Shown: positions 29,581-40,260, numbered from the stretch's first letter. The stretch is DNA of 50,059 bases from Naganishia liquefaciens (GCA_013423385.1 BLZA01000059.1:1-50059), one strand, 5' to 3'. Program-made: numbers and translations. The notes: a model not told the origin generated them from the sequence alone.

Positions 29581-29651
29581 CGCCTTTAACATAATGGTAG
29601 TGTAACTGTCTTCGAAATAGTTAGTATTGGTTCGACTCCAGTAGGGCGTTA
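29581..29651 (+). tRNA. trnR: tRNA-Arg(UCG)
   Basis: Acceptor GCGCCTT/AGGGCGT with two G.U pairs, anticodon loop CTTCGAA, T-loop TTCGACT. The only working tRNA-Arg seen. It reads CGN, the only Arg codons I found in the core genes. Confidence 0.92.
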
Positions 29652-29659
29652 TACTATAA

Positions 29660-29729
29660 GGGGATTAGCTCAAGGGTAGAGCGCCACTTTTACACAGTGG
29701 ATGCAGAAGTTCGAGTCTTCTATTCCTTA
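29660..29729 (+). tRNA. trnV: tRNA-Val(UAC)
   Basis: Acceptor AGGGGAT/ATTCCTT, anticodon stem CCACT/AGTGG with loop TTTACAC, T-loop TTCGAGT. Confidence 0.92.
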
Positions 29730-29872
29730 GTTTCTAGAGTATTAATTTTTACTCGGCTTTGCCGTACCTCTAGTCAGAAATACAAAAGATCTTCTATTCT
29801 TATCCCTTCGACTATATCTTTTATCGGATAAAAGTGGGACAAGCTTAGAACATGATAAATTTTAATCTATAA

Positions 29873-32800
29873 ATGTCAAATTTACTATCACTAATTAACT
29901 GGCCTCTAATCGGTACAGTTTATAACGATGCTCCAGAACCATGGCAAATCTCATTCCAAGATGGTGCATCTCCTACATTCGAAGGTATTACAGAACTACA
30001 CAGCTCTATCTTCTTCTACCTAGTTATTATTTTCGTAGGAGTAGGATGGATGATTGGTTCAGTTGTAGTTAACTACAGCGCAAACGCTTCACCTATTGTA
30101 TACAAATATGCTAACCACGGTACACTTATCGAACTAGTATGGACAATTACTCCAGCTCTAATTCTTATTGCTATCGCTTTCCCTTCATTCAAACTACTAT
30201 ACTTAATGGATATTCCTTAGTTTGACCTAGGTATGTTTATGCAATTAGCGGTTACTCCCTTAGCAGTTAAAGCTAATAAGGGCAAAAAAGTGAGTGAAAG
30301 TTACAAGTAGCTGTTTAGATTTAGTGCCTCATCGGGTCTACTGTAGAATTTGGTCGTATCACACGATAGATCGGCGATTCTACCTTTTTCAATAAACAAG
30401 TAGTATCCCAACTAGTAGGTCACCTATTAGGAGATGGTGCATTAAGTAAAACACACACATCTATCACTACACAAACATTTAAACGATTTCCTCTAGTCGT
30501 TTTTAACCAACTATCACACTACTGTAACAGTTTCCCATTAATTAACAAAGGTATCTTTAAAGAGACATCATATCCCTTTATGCAAGTACACACATGAGCC
30601 TACCCTTATCTTACAGTTCTTTATGAACTATTCTACCAACAAGGGAGCAGTTAAAGTTGTAGATTACTCATTACTTCCTTACCTTAACGACATTACTCTA
30701 GCCTATTGGGCTATGGACGATGGCGCTGCGGCAAGAGATAGAGGATTCTACCTACACACACAGATACGAAGAAGTATACAACTATGCTGCACTACGTATT
30801 TAAACTTAACTGCACTGTACAAAACCACGAAAACCGTCCTGTTACGGGCGGAATCAATGCTTCACTTTGTTAACCAGGTTAAATCACACTTTCACCCGCT
30901 AATGCTATACAAACTACCTAAATCAAGATAAACTTTGTCCCCTCTAGTTGCAAAGCTAATTGAATAATTTCACTATATGCTGGAAACTCTTCATCATATG
31001 ATGTACGTGCCTTTATTAATATATTTAGTTATGTCTAATTTCCTTACTTCTAAGGACTTACTGTGCTTGACCCAATTCATAGTAACGTAATTTATATAAA
31101 TATGTCAGTGTACGTGAAAATCATCATTATGTTACTCTATGCCTACAAACGGATTTTTAGTTTTGTAGGATTTAGGAGTAAAAAAGACAATCAGCAGGAA
31201 ACCAAATTGCACAACCCCGTGCGAAAGTAGGTTCCTCAGAGACTACACGTGAAACATCCTATTCCTCGGATGATGATATAGTCCAAGCTCCTCCTTACTT
31301 TTTGACGATATCCTAAGACAAAAAGAATAATAGGGGGGAGAAAGGAAGTAATGTCACCTTCAATGACTATTAAAGTAGTTGGACACCAATGGTACACAAG
31401 TCCAGAGTTCTATCCTTGCGATTTAGATGATCAAAATTTATATAGTATGGCCCCGAGGCCGCTATTTCTCTCTATAGCTAAACCAAAAACCAAACCAGTT
31501 AAAGATATTACCAGTTCTACTTGTACGGATATTGTAGCACAAGGTGTAACAGGTAGCACAGTAGGTATAGGGTCAAACGCATAGATGACAAAAAATACTT
31601 TTTCCCGTCAGTAATAGTGGCACAATTAGTAGGACATTTACTAGGTGATGGTACACGTGAGAGCCGTAAATCAAAAACTCCTTTCACTCAAACATTAAAA
31701 CGGTTTAACTACCTATGGCATGTTTTCACTCTATTATCACACTACACAAATGCCCTATCTTTACTGCGGAATGCGAAAAGGTATTCCTACACCTTTCTGT
31801 CAAGTGGTTACTCGTACTTATCCTATTCTGGTTACTCTGCACAAACTTTTCTATCTTCAAGCTTCAAACGGTAAATTCGTTAAAGTAATTACTTGGAAAA
31901 TCTATCCTTACCTTATCCTTAGCTTATTGGGCCATGGACGACGGCTCTTGGAACATTAGCGGTTTTAAACTAGCTACTAACAACTTCACATTCCAAGAAG
32001 TCTACATCTTATGCTACACATGCGGTTTGGGCTTGTTTGCAGTATTAACAACCACGACGGTAAACCACTTATCTACATTAAAGCAGAATCATTAGAACTA
32101 TTCCGTTCAATTGTGCGACCACATTTTCACCCTTCTATGCTATATAAAATTCAAGATCGTCCTATTCAAAGGATAGATCTCTATTTGCCATAAGTTATTA
32201 TTTATCGGCCCCGAGGCCGGTAGTAACGATAATTAAGTAAATTGCAAAAAGGCTATTAAAGCAAATTTGCATCGAATGTCATTTTAATTGACACCGTTCA
32301 ACGACTAAAGATGAAAGTCTTCAAGATACTTAACACTAACATTATGGTTAGTGAATACATAGTCTGTTCAATAGCGAAAGTTATTGAAGTATTATTACAA
32401 TAACATTAAGATTGGACATACCAATACAGTGATTTCGTTAACGAAGATGGAGAAAGTATCGAATTCGATAGCTACATGATTCCAGAAACTGATCTAGAAG
32501 AAGGACAACTTCGACTACTTGACGTTGATAACCGAGTTGTTGTTCCTGTTGATACACACATCCGATTCATTGTAACAGGAGCTGATGTAATTCACGATTT
32601 CGCTGTTCCTGCTCTAGGATTAAAAATCGATTGTACACCTGGACGACTAAACCAAACTTCTGTATTAGTTCAACGAGAAGGTCTGTACTACGGACAATGT
32701 TCAGAAATTAACCCCCCAAGTTTCCCTTAAGTGTTTACACAGGTAATATATTAGGAAAATTGCAAGGAATCCTTATCTAAGGAAATTTGCAGCTAAGCTA

Positions 32801-34307
32801 GACAATTTATTTTGCTAGAAAGTTCAACGACTATAAAGCATAGCTTTACTAGGACCCTAACGATCTCAGATCGAAGACATAGTCTAGTCGATAGCGTAAG
32901 CTATTGAAGTTTAATTATACGTATGGTGCCATCCCAAGCTGAGTATGGTAACTTAGAGGATAATGATCCTATTAGCAAAGAAGAGCTTTCATTAGCTTCA
33001 GCTGATAAAGGCGGTAATATTCCATGGGTAGATACTAAACAATCTATCCGATCTCGGGAAATGCTAAACAAAATAGCAGTTTCAAATACCTGGAAAGTAA
33101 CTGTAGCTGTAGGGGACACAGGTATTCCTGTTTCAACGTTTGATCCTTCAAGCTTTGTATCCGATCCACTAACACGTAACCTACTACAATCATACAGTAA
33201 AGAAATCTTAAGTGATGTTAAAGGCAGTGCCGGTACTTATGCATTTTACTCTAAAGAGTTAGATGACTACTATATTGGTGCATGTGTTGATTTCCCTTCA
33301 CGATTATTATTACATTACCAAATCTGACTCGTATTCTCTACAACGCCATCAAAGATCTTGGTGGGTTCGAGGGACTACTATGGAAACCTATTACTATCAC
33401 GCCTAACCATTACTTAGAATTTGTGAAAGAAAACCCACAACAACGGTCAACTATTCCGGATTCTTCAATCATTTACTCAATACGAAACTCGGCTAGTGGA
33501 ACAAGCCCTTAAATCATATCTTAACCCAGCCCTTAACGGACAAGGTGATATCAGCTTCCCTGTTAATTGGGATCCTAACGATACGCGAGATTCTCTTCTA
33601 GGTAGTCGTCCTCTACAGCAGACGGGGAAGTATACCAATTCTCATCAATCAACAAAGCCTCGCAAGTATTAGGTACATCCCGAAAAACAATTAGTACAGT
33701 TATCAACTACCCCGATAAACTGCCCTTCTATTTCTAAAATGTGCTCATTCATGGAGGAAGATCAAGTGATGAAATCAGGATCTCCTTACGTAAATCCGTA
33801 CCTTCGAGAAGATATGGCAGGAATTGATCACTCAACTCTACCATTAGGTAAAGTAGTGGCATTCGACGAAGAATATAACATGGTTGCTACATTCAATATC
33901 GCCAATGTGGTTTTGGAGACAAGTACTACAACATCTCACGTAACATTAACAAAGTCTTCATTGAAGTTGTTTTTGGTGGGGTAACTATGAAACTGCTGTT
34001 TGCCCAAAACAAGATCTCAACAGGTCGAAGCAAACCAGTAGTATGTACTAACACTGTTACAGGTGAATACGCAGGTCTTAACGAATGTGTTCGAGCTATT
34101 GATCCTTCAGCAAAAGGAGGAGCCTTTACTCGACAAAAATGCTGGGCTGTACAAAGGTATTTACCGATTACAATACCTTCAAGATATCAACAAATAACCG
34201 TATAATTAAGCTTATTCCGTTGTGGTGTATACCACGGGTTCATGCCTATTGCTGTAGAGGCAGTATCATTAGAAAAATACCTTGCTTGGTTAGATAGCCA
34301 ATCATAG
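29873..34307 (+). CDS. cox2: Cytochrome c oxidase subunit 2, four exons
   Basis: CuA-carrying subunit of complex IV, 257 aa. Exons 29873-30211, 31345-31393, 32411-32708, 34220-34307. Two N-terminal membrane helices are encoded by exon 1. The CuA site is split by intron 3: ADVIHDF and QCSEI in exon 3, CGVYHGFM in exon 4. Exon 2 is 49 nt and covers [17 protein letters not shown]1 pairs GAAAT with GTTTC at intron 3. No C-rich motif separates it from nad1, 113 nt downstream, which suggests one transcript. Confidence 0.96.
30212..31344 (+). other. Group I intron cox2-i1
   Basis: 1133 nt, between LYLMD and EVMSPS; the 5' exon ends in T and the intron in G. Core pieces CAATCAGCAGGAAACC, CTCAGAGACTACACG and GATATAGTCC lie in the last 170 nt. 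Confidence 0.87.
30398..30931 (+). pseudogene. Broken LAGLIDADG_2-type endonuclease in cox2-i1
   Basis: [19 protein letters not shown] near 30406, [18 protein letters not shown] near 30690, and [12 protein letters not shown] near 30890 give the two motifs and the family C-terminus. Frame changes and an internal stop separate them. Confidence 0.75.
31449..31463. repeat. GGCC palindrome (family A)
   Basis: GGCCCCGAGGCCGCT within cox2-i2. Confidence 0.7.
31614..32193 (+). pseudogene. Broken LAGLIDADG_2-type endonuclease in cox2-i2
   Basis: [20 protein letters not shown] near 31618, [18 protein letters not shown] near 31930, and [20 protein letters not shown] near 32085. Same family and order as in cox2-i1. 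At least three frames. Confidence 0.75.
32205..32220. repeat. GGCC palindrome (family A)
   Basis: TCGGCCCCGAGGCCGG just after the endonuclease remnant of cox2-i2. Confidence 0.7.
32709..34219 (+). other. Group I intron cox2-i3
   Basis: 1511 nt, the longest intron. The complete core is in the first 205 nt (CAACGACTATAAAGC, GACATAGTCTAGTCGATAGCG); the GIY-YIG sequence follows it up to the 3' splice site. Confidence 0.86.
32911..34205 (+). pseudogene. Broken GIY-YIG endonuclease in cox2-i3
   Basis: Opens with about 110 residues I do not recognise ([20 protein letters not shown]), then [20 protein letters not shown] (GIY/YIG motif) near 33230. Later, in other frames, [16 protein letters not shown], a NUMOD1-like [16 protein letters not shown] near 33650, and a second NUMOD-like [16 protein letters not shown] near 34055. 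Four or more frames; dead. Confidence 0.75.
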
Positions 34308-34420
34308 TACTTTACTATTTAACACAATCAACTCTTGCTTATTATCGAGGGAATGTGTAATTCCCACCTTACTTTACTAGAGAACTACTTTAGTATTAAG
34401 TTTATTATTTATTCTAACTC

Positions 34421-36676
34421 ATGCTTACTGCTCTATACAACTTACTAGAAGTAGTTATCGTTCTGGTTCCTATTCTTCTAGCGGTAGCCTTTATGACTAT
34501 TATCGAACGGAAAACACTAGCTGCTATGCAACGACGGGTTGGTCCTAACAAAGTAGGTTACTACGGAGTTCTACAACCATGGCTTTAATGCGAGTGGCGC
34601 TAGATCTTAAGGTCTAGATGTAAACAAAGTAAATTGACTGAGAAACCGTAGATTATTCTATAGGCAATCAGCAGGATACCCCCGAGTATCTTCAGAGACT
34701 AAATGCTTTGCCCCTAGTACATCACTAGGGTGATGATATAGTCCAATCTCATGTGAAAATATGAGTTTAATGTTGCGTTAATTATTTGCGTTATTGTAAT
34801 TATTACACCTTTCGAGTTAAACGACTCTTACTCTCTTCTAGTAGCACCTTTCTAGTAGTAGCGACCCTGGAAAACTTTACCGTCATGTTATCAAGTATTC
34901 TGACTGGCCTTTATTCGCGTGTTCAAGAAACAGTGCGCACTGTCCGGAGTATCTGTATCTCTGAACCAATTCCGAGCCAATTGGAAAGATCAAGGAGGTA
35001 TCTACAAAATTACTTTCCGGTCATTCTGACTATTTAGTTACTACGGTCGTACAAATGATTTTTAGGTTCGGTTAAAACACCAAGGGAAGTAAACAAAACA
35101 ACTTCCTTGGCTTATTCCTTCGCACATTCGGTTGGGTATACTTTACAATTACAATTGTGGACTATCAGAACAAGCCAAACGAGAAAACTACTATCTATCT
35201 ACTTTCCATCCAATGCTTTTTAACTAGCAATGTGTGAGTGTCAGACAAAGAAGTAACACGAGCTAAAATCAGCGCTACTTTAACTGGACGAAAGGCAAGC
35301 GAGGAAACAAAGCTAAAATGAGCAAAGATCGAACTGGAAGTTTAAACCACAATTAGGGAGTACCTGTTCACGCTAACACACTAAATGCGGCAGCTGAGTA
35401 CAAAAGTGTAGACCAAGCTACATTTACACTAGTTAACGGACAACCTTTCCGAAGCTTACGCTAAGGATATACCTATTTCAAATAGCAGTCTAGAACTGAA
35501 AATTGACAAAGGTCAAAGGTTATTACTACTTTACTTCCCCTCAATCTTCTCGCCCACTACCACGCAAATAATTAAACCTCAATATGTCGCTGATGCCCTG
35601 AAATTAGTAGTTAAAGAAACAGTAGTACCATCACACTCTACTCGTAGTCTATTCTTCCTAGCACCTGTTATTACACTTATCTTCAGTCTTCTAGGTTGGG
35701 GAGTAATTCCTTTCGGAGCTGGTCTAACAATCTCAGATTTCTCACTTGGTATTCTTTACACTCTAGCTATTTCTTCAATTGGTATCTATGGAGTTCTTTT
35801 CGCCGGATGGAGTGCTAACTCTAAATATGCATTCCTAGGTGCTCTACGATCAACTGCTCAAATGATTAGTTACGAACTAGTTCTAAGTGCTGCTATTCTT
35901 ATTGTTATCTTACTAACAGGTTCATTCAACATTACTACTATCATTGAAGCACAAGAAGCTGTTTGGTACATTATTCCATTACTGCCTATCTTCCTAATCT
36001 TCTTCATTTCAGCTCTAGCAGAAACTAACCGTACACCTTTCGATCTACCTGAAGCAGAATCTGAACTTGTAGCGGGATTCTTCACTGAACACAGTGGTAT
36101 GATTTTCGTGTTCTTCTTCCTTGGAGAGTACTGTTCAATTGTACTAATGTCAACACTATCAGCTATCCTATTCCTTGGTGGTTACAACATGCCTGAACTG
36201 TTCATCAACGATACATTCATTAACCTACAAAGTATTGTACTTGGACTAAAAACTTGTCTATTTACCTTTGCATTTGTATGGTTCCGAGCTACACTTCCAC
36301 GTATGCGATACGACGGGTCACCTTAGCCCTTATCTCACTGTGTAATTTAATTAGGTGTAGTAACCTAGTTTAATTATAAGGTTTGAAACGATAGGATTAA
36401 AACAGAGAGGTACTTTATGTGTATAATCTGTTAGCAAAATATATACTTGCTTAAACGACTAGAGAGAGAGAATTATCTCCAAGAAACCCTATAGGTTAGC
36501 AATATAATATAACCTAATGATATAGTCTAAACAATGGCGACAGTTATTGATATAATTAAAGTTATGATAATACTATTGTAATGGTGTTCTGTTGGACAGG
36601 ACTACTGCCGGTAGCAATCGCTCTAGTTATCTTAGTTCCTAGTATCTTAATTGCTTTCGATATTATGCCATACTAA
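34421..36676 (+). CDS. nad1: NADH dehydrogenase subunit 1, three exons
   Basis: Quinone-channel subunit of complex I, 329 aa. Exons 34421-34580, 35587-36318, 36579-36676. Intron 1 splits the Phe codon of LQPFADALKL; intron 2 splits the Leu codon of RYDGLMVFCW. P1s: CCAT with GTGG (i1), GGGT with GCCC (i2). Signatures are [38 protein letters not shown] and PRMRYD. The C-rich motif lies 13 nt past the stop. Confidence 0.96.
34581..35586 (+). other. Group I intron nad1-i1
   Basis: 1006 nt. The compact core fills the first 190 nt (CAATCAGCAGGATACC, CTTCAGAGACTAAATG, GATATAGTCC, P9 CTCATGTGAAAATATGAG); about 815 nt of endonuclease debris then precede exon 2. Confidence 0.86.
34786..35580 (+). pseudogene. 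Decayed GIY-YIG endonuclease in nad1-i1
   Basis: Recognisable pieces in different frames: [11 protein letters not shown] near 34995, ELSEQAKRE with TFHPML near 35170-35215 (region of the catalytic Glu), and [20 protein letters not shown] near 35361 (NUMOD-like). Many breaks. Confidence 0.65.
36319..36578 (+). other. Group I intron nad1-i2, no ORF
   Basis: 260 nt. It shares GGATTAAAACAGAGA, AACGACTAGAGAGAGAGAAT, AAACCCTA and ATAGTCTAAACAATGGCGAC with atp9-i1, and the same P1 (GGGT/GCCC). A recent common origin is likely. Confidence 0.87.
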
Positions 36677-36689
36677 TTTACTTTCTTTC

Positions 36690-36702
36690 TTAATCCCCTT
36701 TC
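36690..36702 (+). terminator. C-rich 3' motif of cox2-nad1
   Basis: TTAATCCCCTTTC, 13 nt after the nad1 stop. Confidence 0.6.
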
Positions 36703-36930
36703 TAAATTATGAGATGAGAGTAGAGGAGAGGAGAAGAGAGGAGATCAGATAAAAGAGAGAGATAAATCTATCACTTATATAGTGTTCTTCTTTATTACTT
36801 TGTACTTGGCTCTTATCCTCCTTTCACTAGTATTATTTTCCCATTATCTTCACTCTTATTATAAGGGGCGCGAAAGTAATTGTTATAATATTACTTAATC
36901 CTTGAGGGGGTTCTATACATTCCCGAGAAT

Positions 36931-37262
36931 AAAAGAACAGATAGAAAAGTCGAAAAGGAGAGTAAAAAAGCAAGGCATCCACCAGGTGGTTTACCTTATC
37001 CTTATCCTTATAATAGCCTATTCTTTCACTTGCTTATTAATTAGTTACCGCATTTTGGTCTTTCTTGTGGCTCTTTTCGTTATTCTATACACTACATTAT
37101 TTACATTACGGGTAACACTTTCTAACCTGCCCCTTTGCGCCCTTCCCCCCCCCCCTCCCCCCACGGGGGTGAGGGGGTGAGGGCGGTAAAATGAACTATA
37201 ACACTTGCACTTATCCCTTAGGTACAAGATGCGCGTTGAAATTGTCCTTATCTCTATCATTT
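36931..37262. repeat. Dispersed repeat, copy 2
   Basis: Partner of 28604-28830, longer by insertions such as CCTTATCCTTATCC. On the minus strand it holds CTGGTGGATGCCTTGC, which resembles the conserved 5' end of large rRNAs; this may be chance. Confidence 0.6.
37140..37186. repeat. C/G-rich hairpin (family B)
   Basis: A C-rich arm, CCACGG loop and GGGGGTGAGGG arm inside repeat copy 2, at the place where copy 1 also has one. Confidence 0.8.
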
Positions 37263-37492
37263 CTTTATCTCTCTTCTATAACTCTTACCATAATATGTAA
37301 CTCTAAGTACACTCTTAACTTTATTACTACTACCATTTAGACAATACTACATTTCTACTTTTGATAATACCCTAGAAATATCTACTATTTATCACCTGTA
37401 CTATAAACTTCTATAGATACAGAGATTATACTATGGACAGAATAGTGTAATACTTGCAAGGAAAAAAAAAGTCAATTTCTGATTTTCACTTT

Positions 37493-37522
37493 AGCGGCCT
37501 CGGGGCCGAGCGGCCTGGCCGA
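37493..37522. repeat. Double GGCC palindrome (family A)
   Basis: The long form AGCGGCCTCGGGGCCGAG is joined directly to the short form CGGCCTGGCCGA, a double-hairpin arrangement. Confidence 0.78.
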
Positions 37523-37849
37523 CTACTTTTTTACCTTTTCATTGTTTGGCGTTAAGTTCATGAACTCTGTATTAGATTATAGATAATTTATTAATATTTT
37601 ATAACGGACATGTAAAGATAATATAACCTCCCTTAGACGAATAAGAGCAAGATAAGCTTTAAACTTCACATGAGAACTTACTCTCCTTTAGGAGAAATGA
37701 AACAATACTTTTAGTACCCCCTAAGTACTCCAAATGTATTGTGAATGCTAAATAGCTTTATTTGATACTATAGTATTTTCTGTTAGGGAATATAGCACCA
37801 TATATATTCTTTTAGGCTAATATCTCACTTTGAGATAAAAGATGTTATG

Positions 37850-37925
37850 TTATGGTTATGTTATGTTATGGTTAAGGTTATGGTTAAGGTTATGGTTAAG
37901 GTTAAGGTTATGGTTATGTTAATTT
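37850..37925. repeat. TTATGGTTAAGG-type tandem repeat
   Basis: Mixed GTTATG and GTTAAG hexamers. Confidence 0.8.
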
Positions 37926-38061
37926 TTTGTACAATATAGTGTAGTGTATTAAGTAAAGAGGGTAATAGTTATAACTATAAAGGTAATTAAAGATATAAAA
38001 GAATAGAGTAATAAGGAATGTGACCTTTTCTACTTGTATCATTAGTAGAGGGTAATAAATA

Positions 38062-38133
38062 GGGGAAATAATATAATTGGTAGTATACTGTGTTTGCATC
38101 ACAGCAGTCAGAGTTCGATTCTCTGTTTCTCCA
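38062..38133 (+). tRNA. trnA: tRNA-Ala(UGC)
   Basis: Acceptor GGGGAAA/TTTCTCC, anticodon stem CTGTG/CACAG with loop TTTGCAT. Confidence 0.93.
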
Positions 38134-38156
38134 GACTAATAGTACAATACAATATA

Positions 38157-38229
38157 ACCCCGATAGCTCAATTGGTTAGAGCGTGGAGCTGAAAATTCCA
38201 AGGCAGAAGTTCGAAACTTCTTTGGGGTG
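38157..38229 (+). tRNA. trnF: tRNA-Phe(GAA)
   Basis: Acceptor ACCCCGA/TTGGGGT, anticodon loop CTGAAAA, T-loop TTCGAAA. Confidence 0.93.
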
Positions 38230-38234
38230 TGTTA

Positions 38235-38316
38235 GAGTAGATACTCCTAATGGTAAGGGGCCTGTCTGTAAAATAGGTGATTAATATCGTTGTAGGTTCA
38301 AGTCCTGCTCTACTCA
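38235..38316 (+). tRNA. trnY: tRNA-Tyr(GUA)
   Basis: Acceptor GAGTAGA/TCTACTC, anticodon loop CTGTAAA, long variable arm as usual for fungal mitochondrial tRNA-Tyr. Confidence 0.93.
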
Positions 38317-38344
38317 TAGGGGCTATTTAGAGAGCACATCTAAT

Positions 38345-38431
38345 GGATTAATGACTGAGTGGCTGAAGGTGATCGACTTGAAATCGATTTTGCGTGTAAA
38401 CGTAACAGAGGTTCGAATCCTCTTTAATCCG
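38345..38431 (+). tRNA. trnS: tRNA-Ser(UGA)
   Basis: Acceptor GGATTAA/TTAATCC, anticodon stem ATCGA/TCGAT with loop CTTGAAA, long variable arm. Confidence 0.94.
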
Positions 38432-38787
38432 CATCTTCCTTATTACTTTTGTATTTGTTTCTCCCTTATCTCTCAAGGAGGGGGCTATGTATAAAAGTTA
38501 TAGGTCCGCTATAAATCGCTTAATGCGTAAGGGGAGTAGAAGAAAAAATCTAAGTATGCCAGTTTAAGTTTAGGTAAATACCTATTGTCACCTATCCATC
38601 TTTACCTGAGATAGATGAAGGGGATAGCTGAGCTATGTCTAGTTTTTCTATACTAATCTTTTATCTGTTCAGAGTAAGAAATAAGTTAGAAAGAACCTTA
38701 TTTGTTTAATCTTTGGTCTCTTTCCCTTTTGAGGGGGGGGGGGCTACTATGGTTAAAAAGTAAAGTAAGAAGTTTTTTGAATAATAA
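38432..38787. other. Intergenic region trnS-cox3
   Basis: 356 nt without a gene; a run of nine G at about 38736-38744 and short hairpins. It may hold the cox3 leader. Confidence 0.4.
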
Positions 38788-39863
38788 ATGACAAACATTT
38801 CAAACCTATCACGAAGCCAATTCCAATCTCACCCATTCCACATGGTTGAACCATCACCTTGGCCTCTACTAACTGCATTATCACTATTTACATTAACATG
38901 TTCAGCAGTACTATACTTCAACGGTATCCAATACTCAGAAGCACTACTAACATTAGGATTCCTATCAACATTATTTGCTATGGTACTATGGTTCCGAGAT
39001 GTTGTTACAGAAGGTACATACCTAGGAGATCACACATTTGCTGTACAAAAAGGAATTACAATGGGGGTAGCTCTATTTATCCTTTCAGAAGCACTATTCT
39101 TCTTCAGTATTTTCTGGGCTTACTTCCACTCAGCTCTTTCACCTACAGTAGAACTAGGAGGTCACTGGCCACCTGCCGGAATTGAAGCACTTAACCCGTT
39201 CGCAGTTCCTCTACTAAACACAGTTCTACTACTTTCAAGTGGTGCAACAGTAACATACGCTCACCACGCTCTAATTCAAGGAGATCGAAAAGGTGCTATC
39301 GTAGGAACAGCAATGACTCTACTATTTGCTGTAGTATTCACAGGTCTACAAGGATTCGAATACGCAACTGCTGGATTCACAATTGCCGATGGAGTATACG
39401 GATCTGTATTCTATTTCGCTACAGGATTCCACGGAATTCACGTAATTATTGGAACAGCTTTCATCGCAGTAGCCTTTGTACGAATGATCAACTATCACCT
39501 AACAGACCACCACCACCTAGGGTTCGAATCATCAATCCTGTACTGGCACTAAACCCCAAAATCAACTAATGCCAACTACTATCCTTTTTATCATGAAAGG
39601 TTAGCTTAGTAAAACAAGGATAAACCAAGAAAAGATACCTATTATCTAACTTGGTATAAACATTGCTAGCACGATGTTATCTAAAGACTAGTAAGTAACC
39701 GCTTACCAAGAAACCTTGCACTAGCCAATATGGCAAGTGATGACATAGTCTGTTCAATAGTGTAAGCTATTGTTTGGAAATAACGAATTCCATAATAACA
39801 CTAAAGTTTGTTGACGTAGTTTGGCTATTCCTATACGTATCAGTTTACTGGTGGGGATCATAA
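38788..39863 (+). CDS. cox3: Cytochrome c oxidase subunit 3, two exons
   Basis: Complex IV subunit, 272 aa. Exons 38788-39549 and 39807-39863; the second codes only the last 18 residues (FVDVVWLFLYVSVYWWGS). N-terminal HPFHMVEPSPWPL, and ATGFHGIHVIIG and HHHLGFE near the exon end, are family signatures. The intron site may be off by one base because the exon appears to end in C. Confidence 0.96.
39550..39806 (+). other. Group I intron cox3-i1, no ORF
   Basis: 257 nt, ends AAAG. TGGCA of the exon can pair with TGCCA (P1). The core has GACATAGTCTGTTCAATAGTG. Confidence 0.83.
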
Positions 39864-39900
39864 GCCTAATCCCTTTGGGGATATAACCTTACCTTACATC

Positions 39901-39914
39901 TTAATCCCCTTTTT
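39901..39914 (+). terminator. C-rich 3' motif of cox3
   Basis: TTAATCCCCTTTTT 37 nt after the stop; a weaker version (CTAATCCCTTTGG) sits at about 39867. Confidence 0.6.
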
Positions 39915-39921
39915 CTGATAC

Positions 39922-39995
39922 GGTTATTGTTATTGTTATTGTTATTGTTATTGTTATTGTTATTGTTATTGTTATTGTTATTGTTATTGTTACTG
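39922..39995. repeat. Hexamer tandem repeat TTATTG
   Basis: About twelve copies of TTATTG between the cox3 motif and trnC. On the opposite strand this gives a poly-Asn open frame, which is not a gene. Confidence 0.92.
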
Positions 39996-40034
39996 TTGCA
40001 TAGAGAGAGAGAGAGAAATTGTATGATGATTATA

Positions 40035-40102
40035 GGGCCCACTACTGGTGTTGAACTTGGATTGCAAATCTGAGGTGTAGGGTTCAATTCCCTATGAGCC
40101 CT
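40035..40102 (+). tRNA. trnC: tRNA-Cys(GCA)
   Basis: Acceptor GGGCCCA/TGAGCCC with one C.A mismatch at pair 5, anticodon loop TTGCAAA, T-stem TAGGG/CCCTA. The D-arm is short and irregular. Confidence 0.82.
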
Positions 40103-40156
40103 GATTCTTTAATCCTCTTAGTTCAAAGGCAGAATAGCGGTCTTCTAAGTTTAGAA

Positions 40157-40186
40157 GCGCCCTCACCCCCTGGGGGGAGGGGGCGA
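40157..40186. repeat. C/G-rich hairpin (family B)
   Basis: GCGCCCTCACCCCC against GGGGGGAGGGGGCG between trnC and trnI. Confidence 0.75.
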
Positions 40187-40260
40187 TAGGTTCAATATCT
40201 TCCTCTAAAAGGATAGTAGGGGATACAATCGGCTTTGCCGAGATAAAAGAATAGTATATA

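Larger units (their letters stand above)
31394..32410 (+). other. Group I intron cox2-i2
   Basis: 1017 nt. It splits the Tyr codon of HQWYWTYQYSD (T|AT). The core is at the 3' end: CAACGACTAAAGATG and ACATAGTCTGTTCAATAGCG near 32300-32390. Two GGCC palindromes flank its ORF remnant. Confidence 0.87.
36703..38061. other. Intergenic region nad1-trnA
   Basis: 1.36 kb with no gene recognised. Contents: AGAGAGGAG-rich stretch, dispersed repeat copy 2 (36931-37262), a GC hairpin (37140-37186), two fused GGCC palindromes (37493-37522) and a TTATGGTTAAGG repeat field (37850-37925). The open frame at 36902-37180 begins with TTG and ends in the GC hairpin, so I do not call it a gene. Confidence 0.55.

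Noticed and set aside
36902-37180. 92-codon open frame with a hydrophobic segment
   Set aside because: Starts with TTG, ends in a proline run made by a GC hairpin, and the homologous repeat at 28604 does not keep the frame.
39866-40087. Minus-strand poly-Asn open frame
   Set aside because: Produced by the TTATTG repeat and overlapping trnC.
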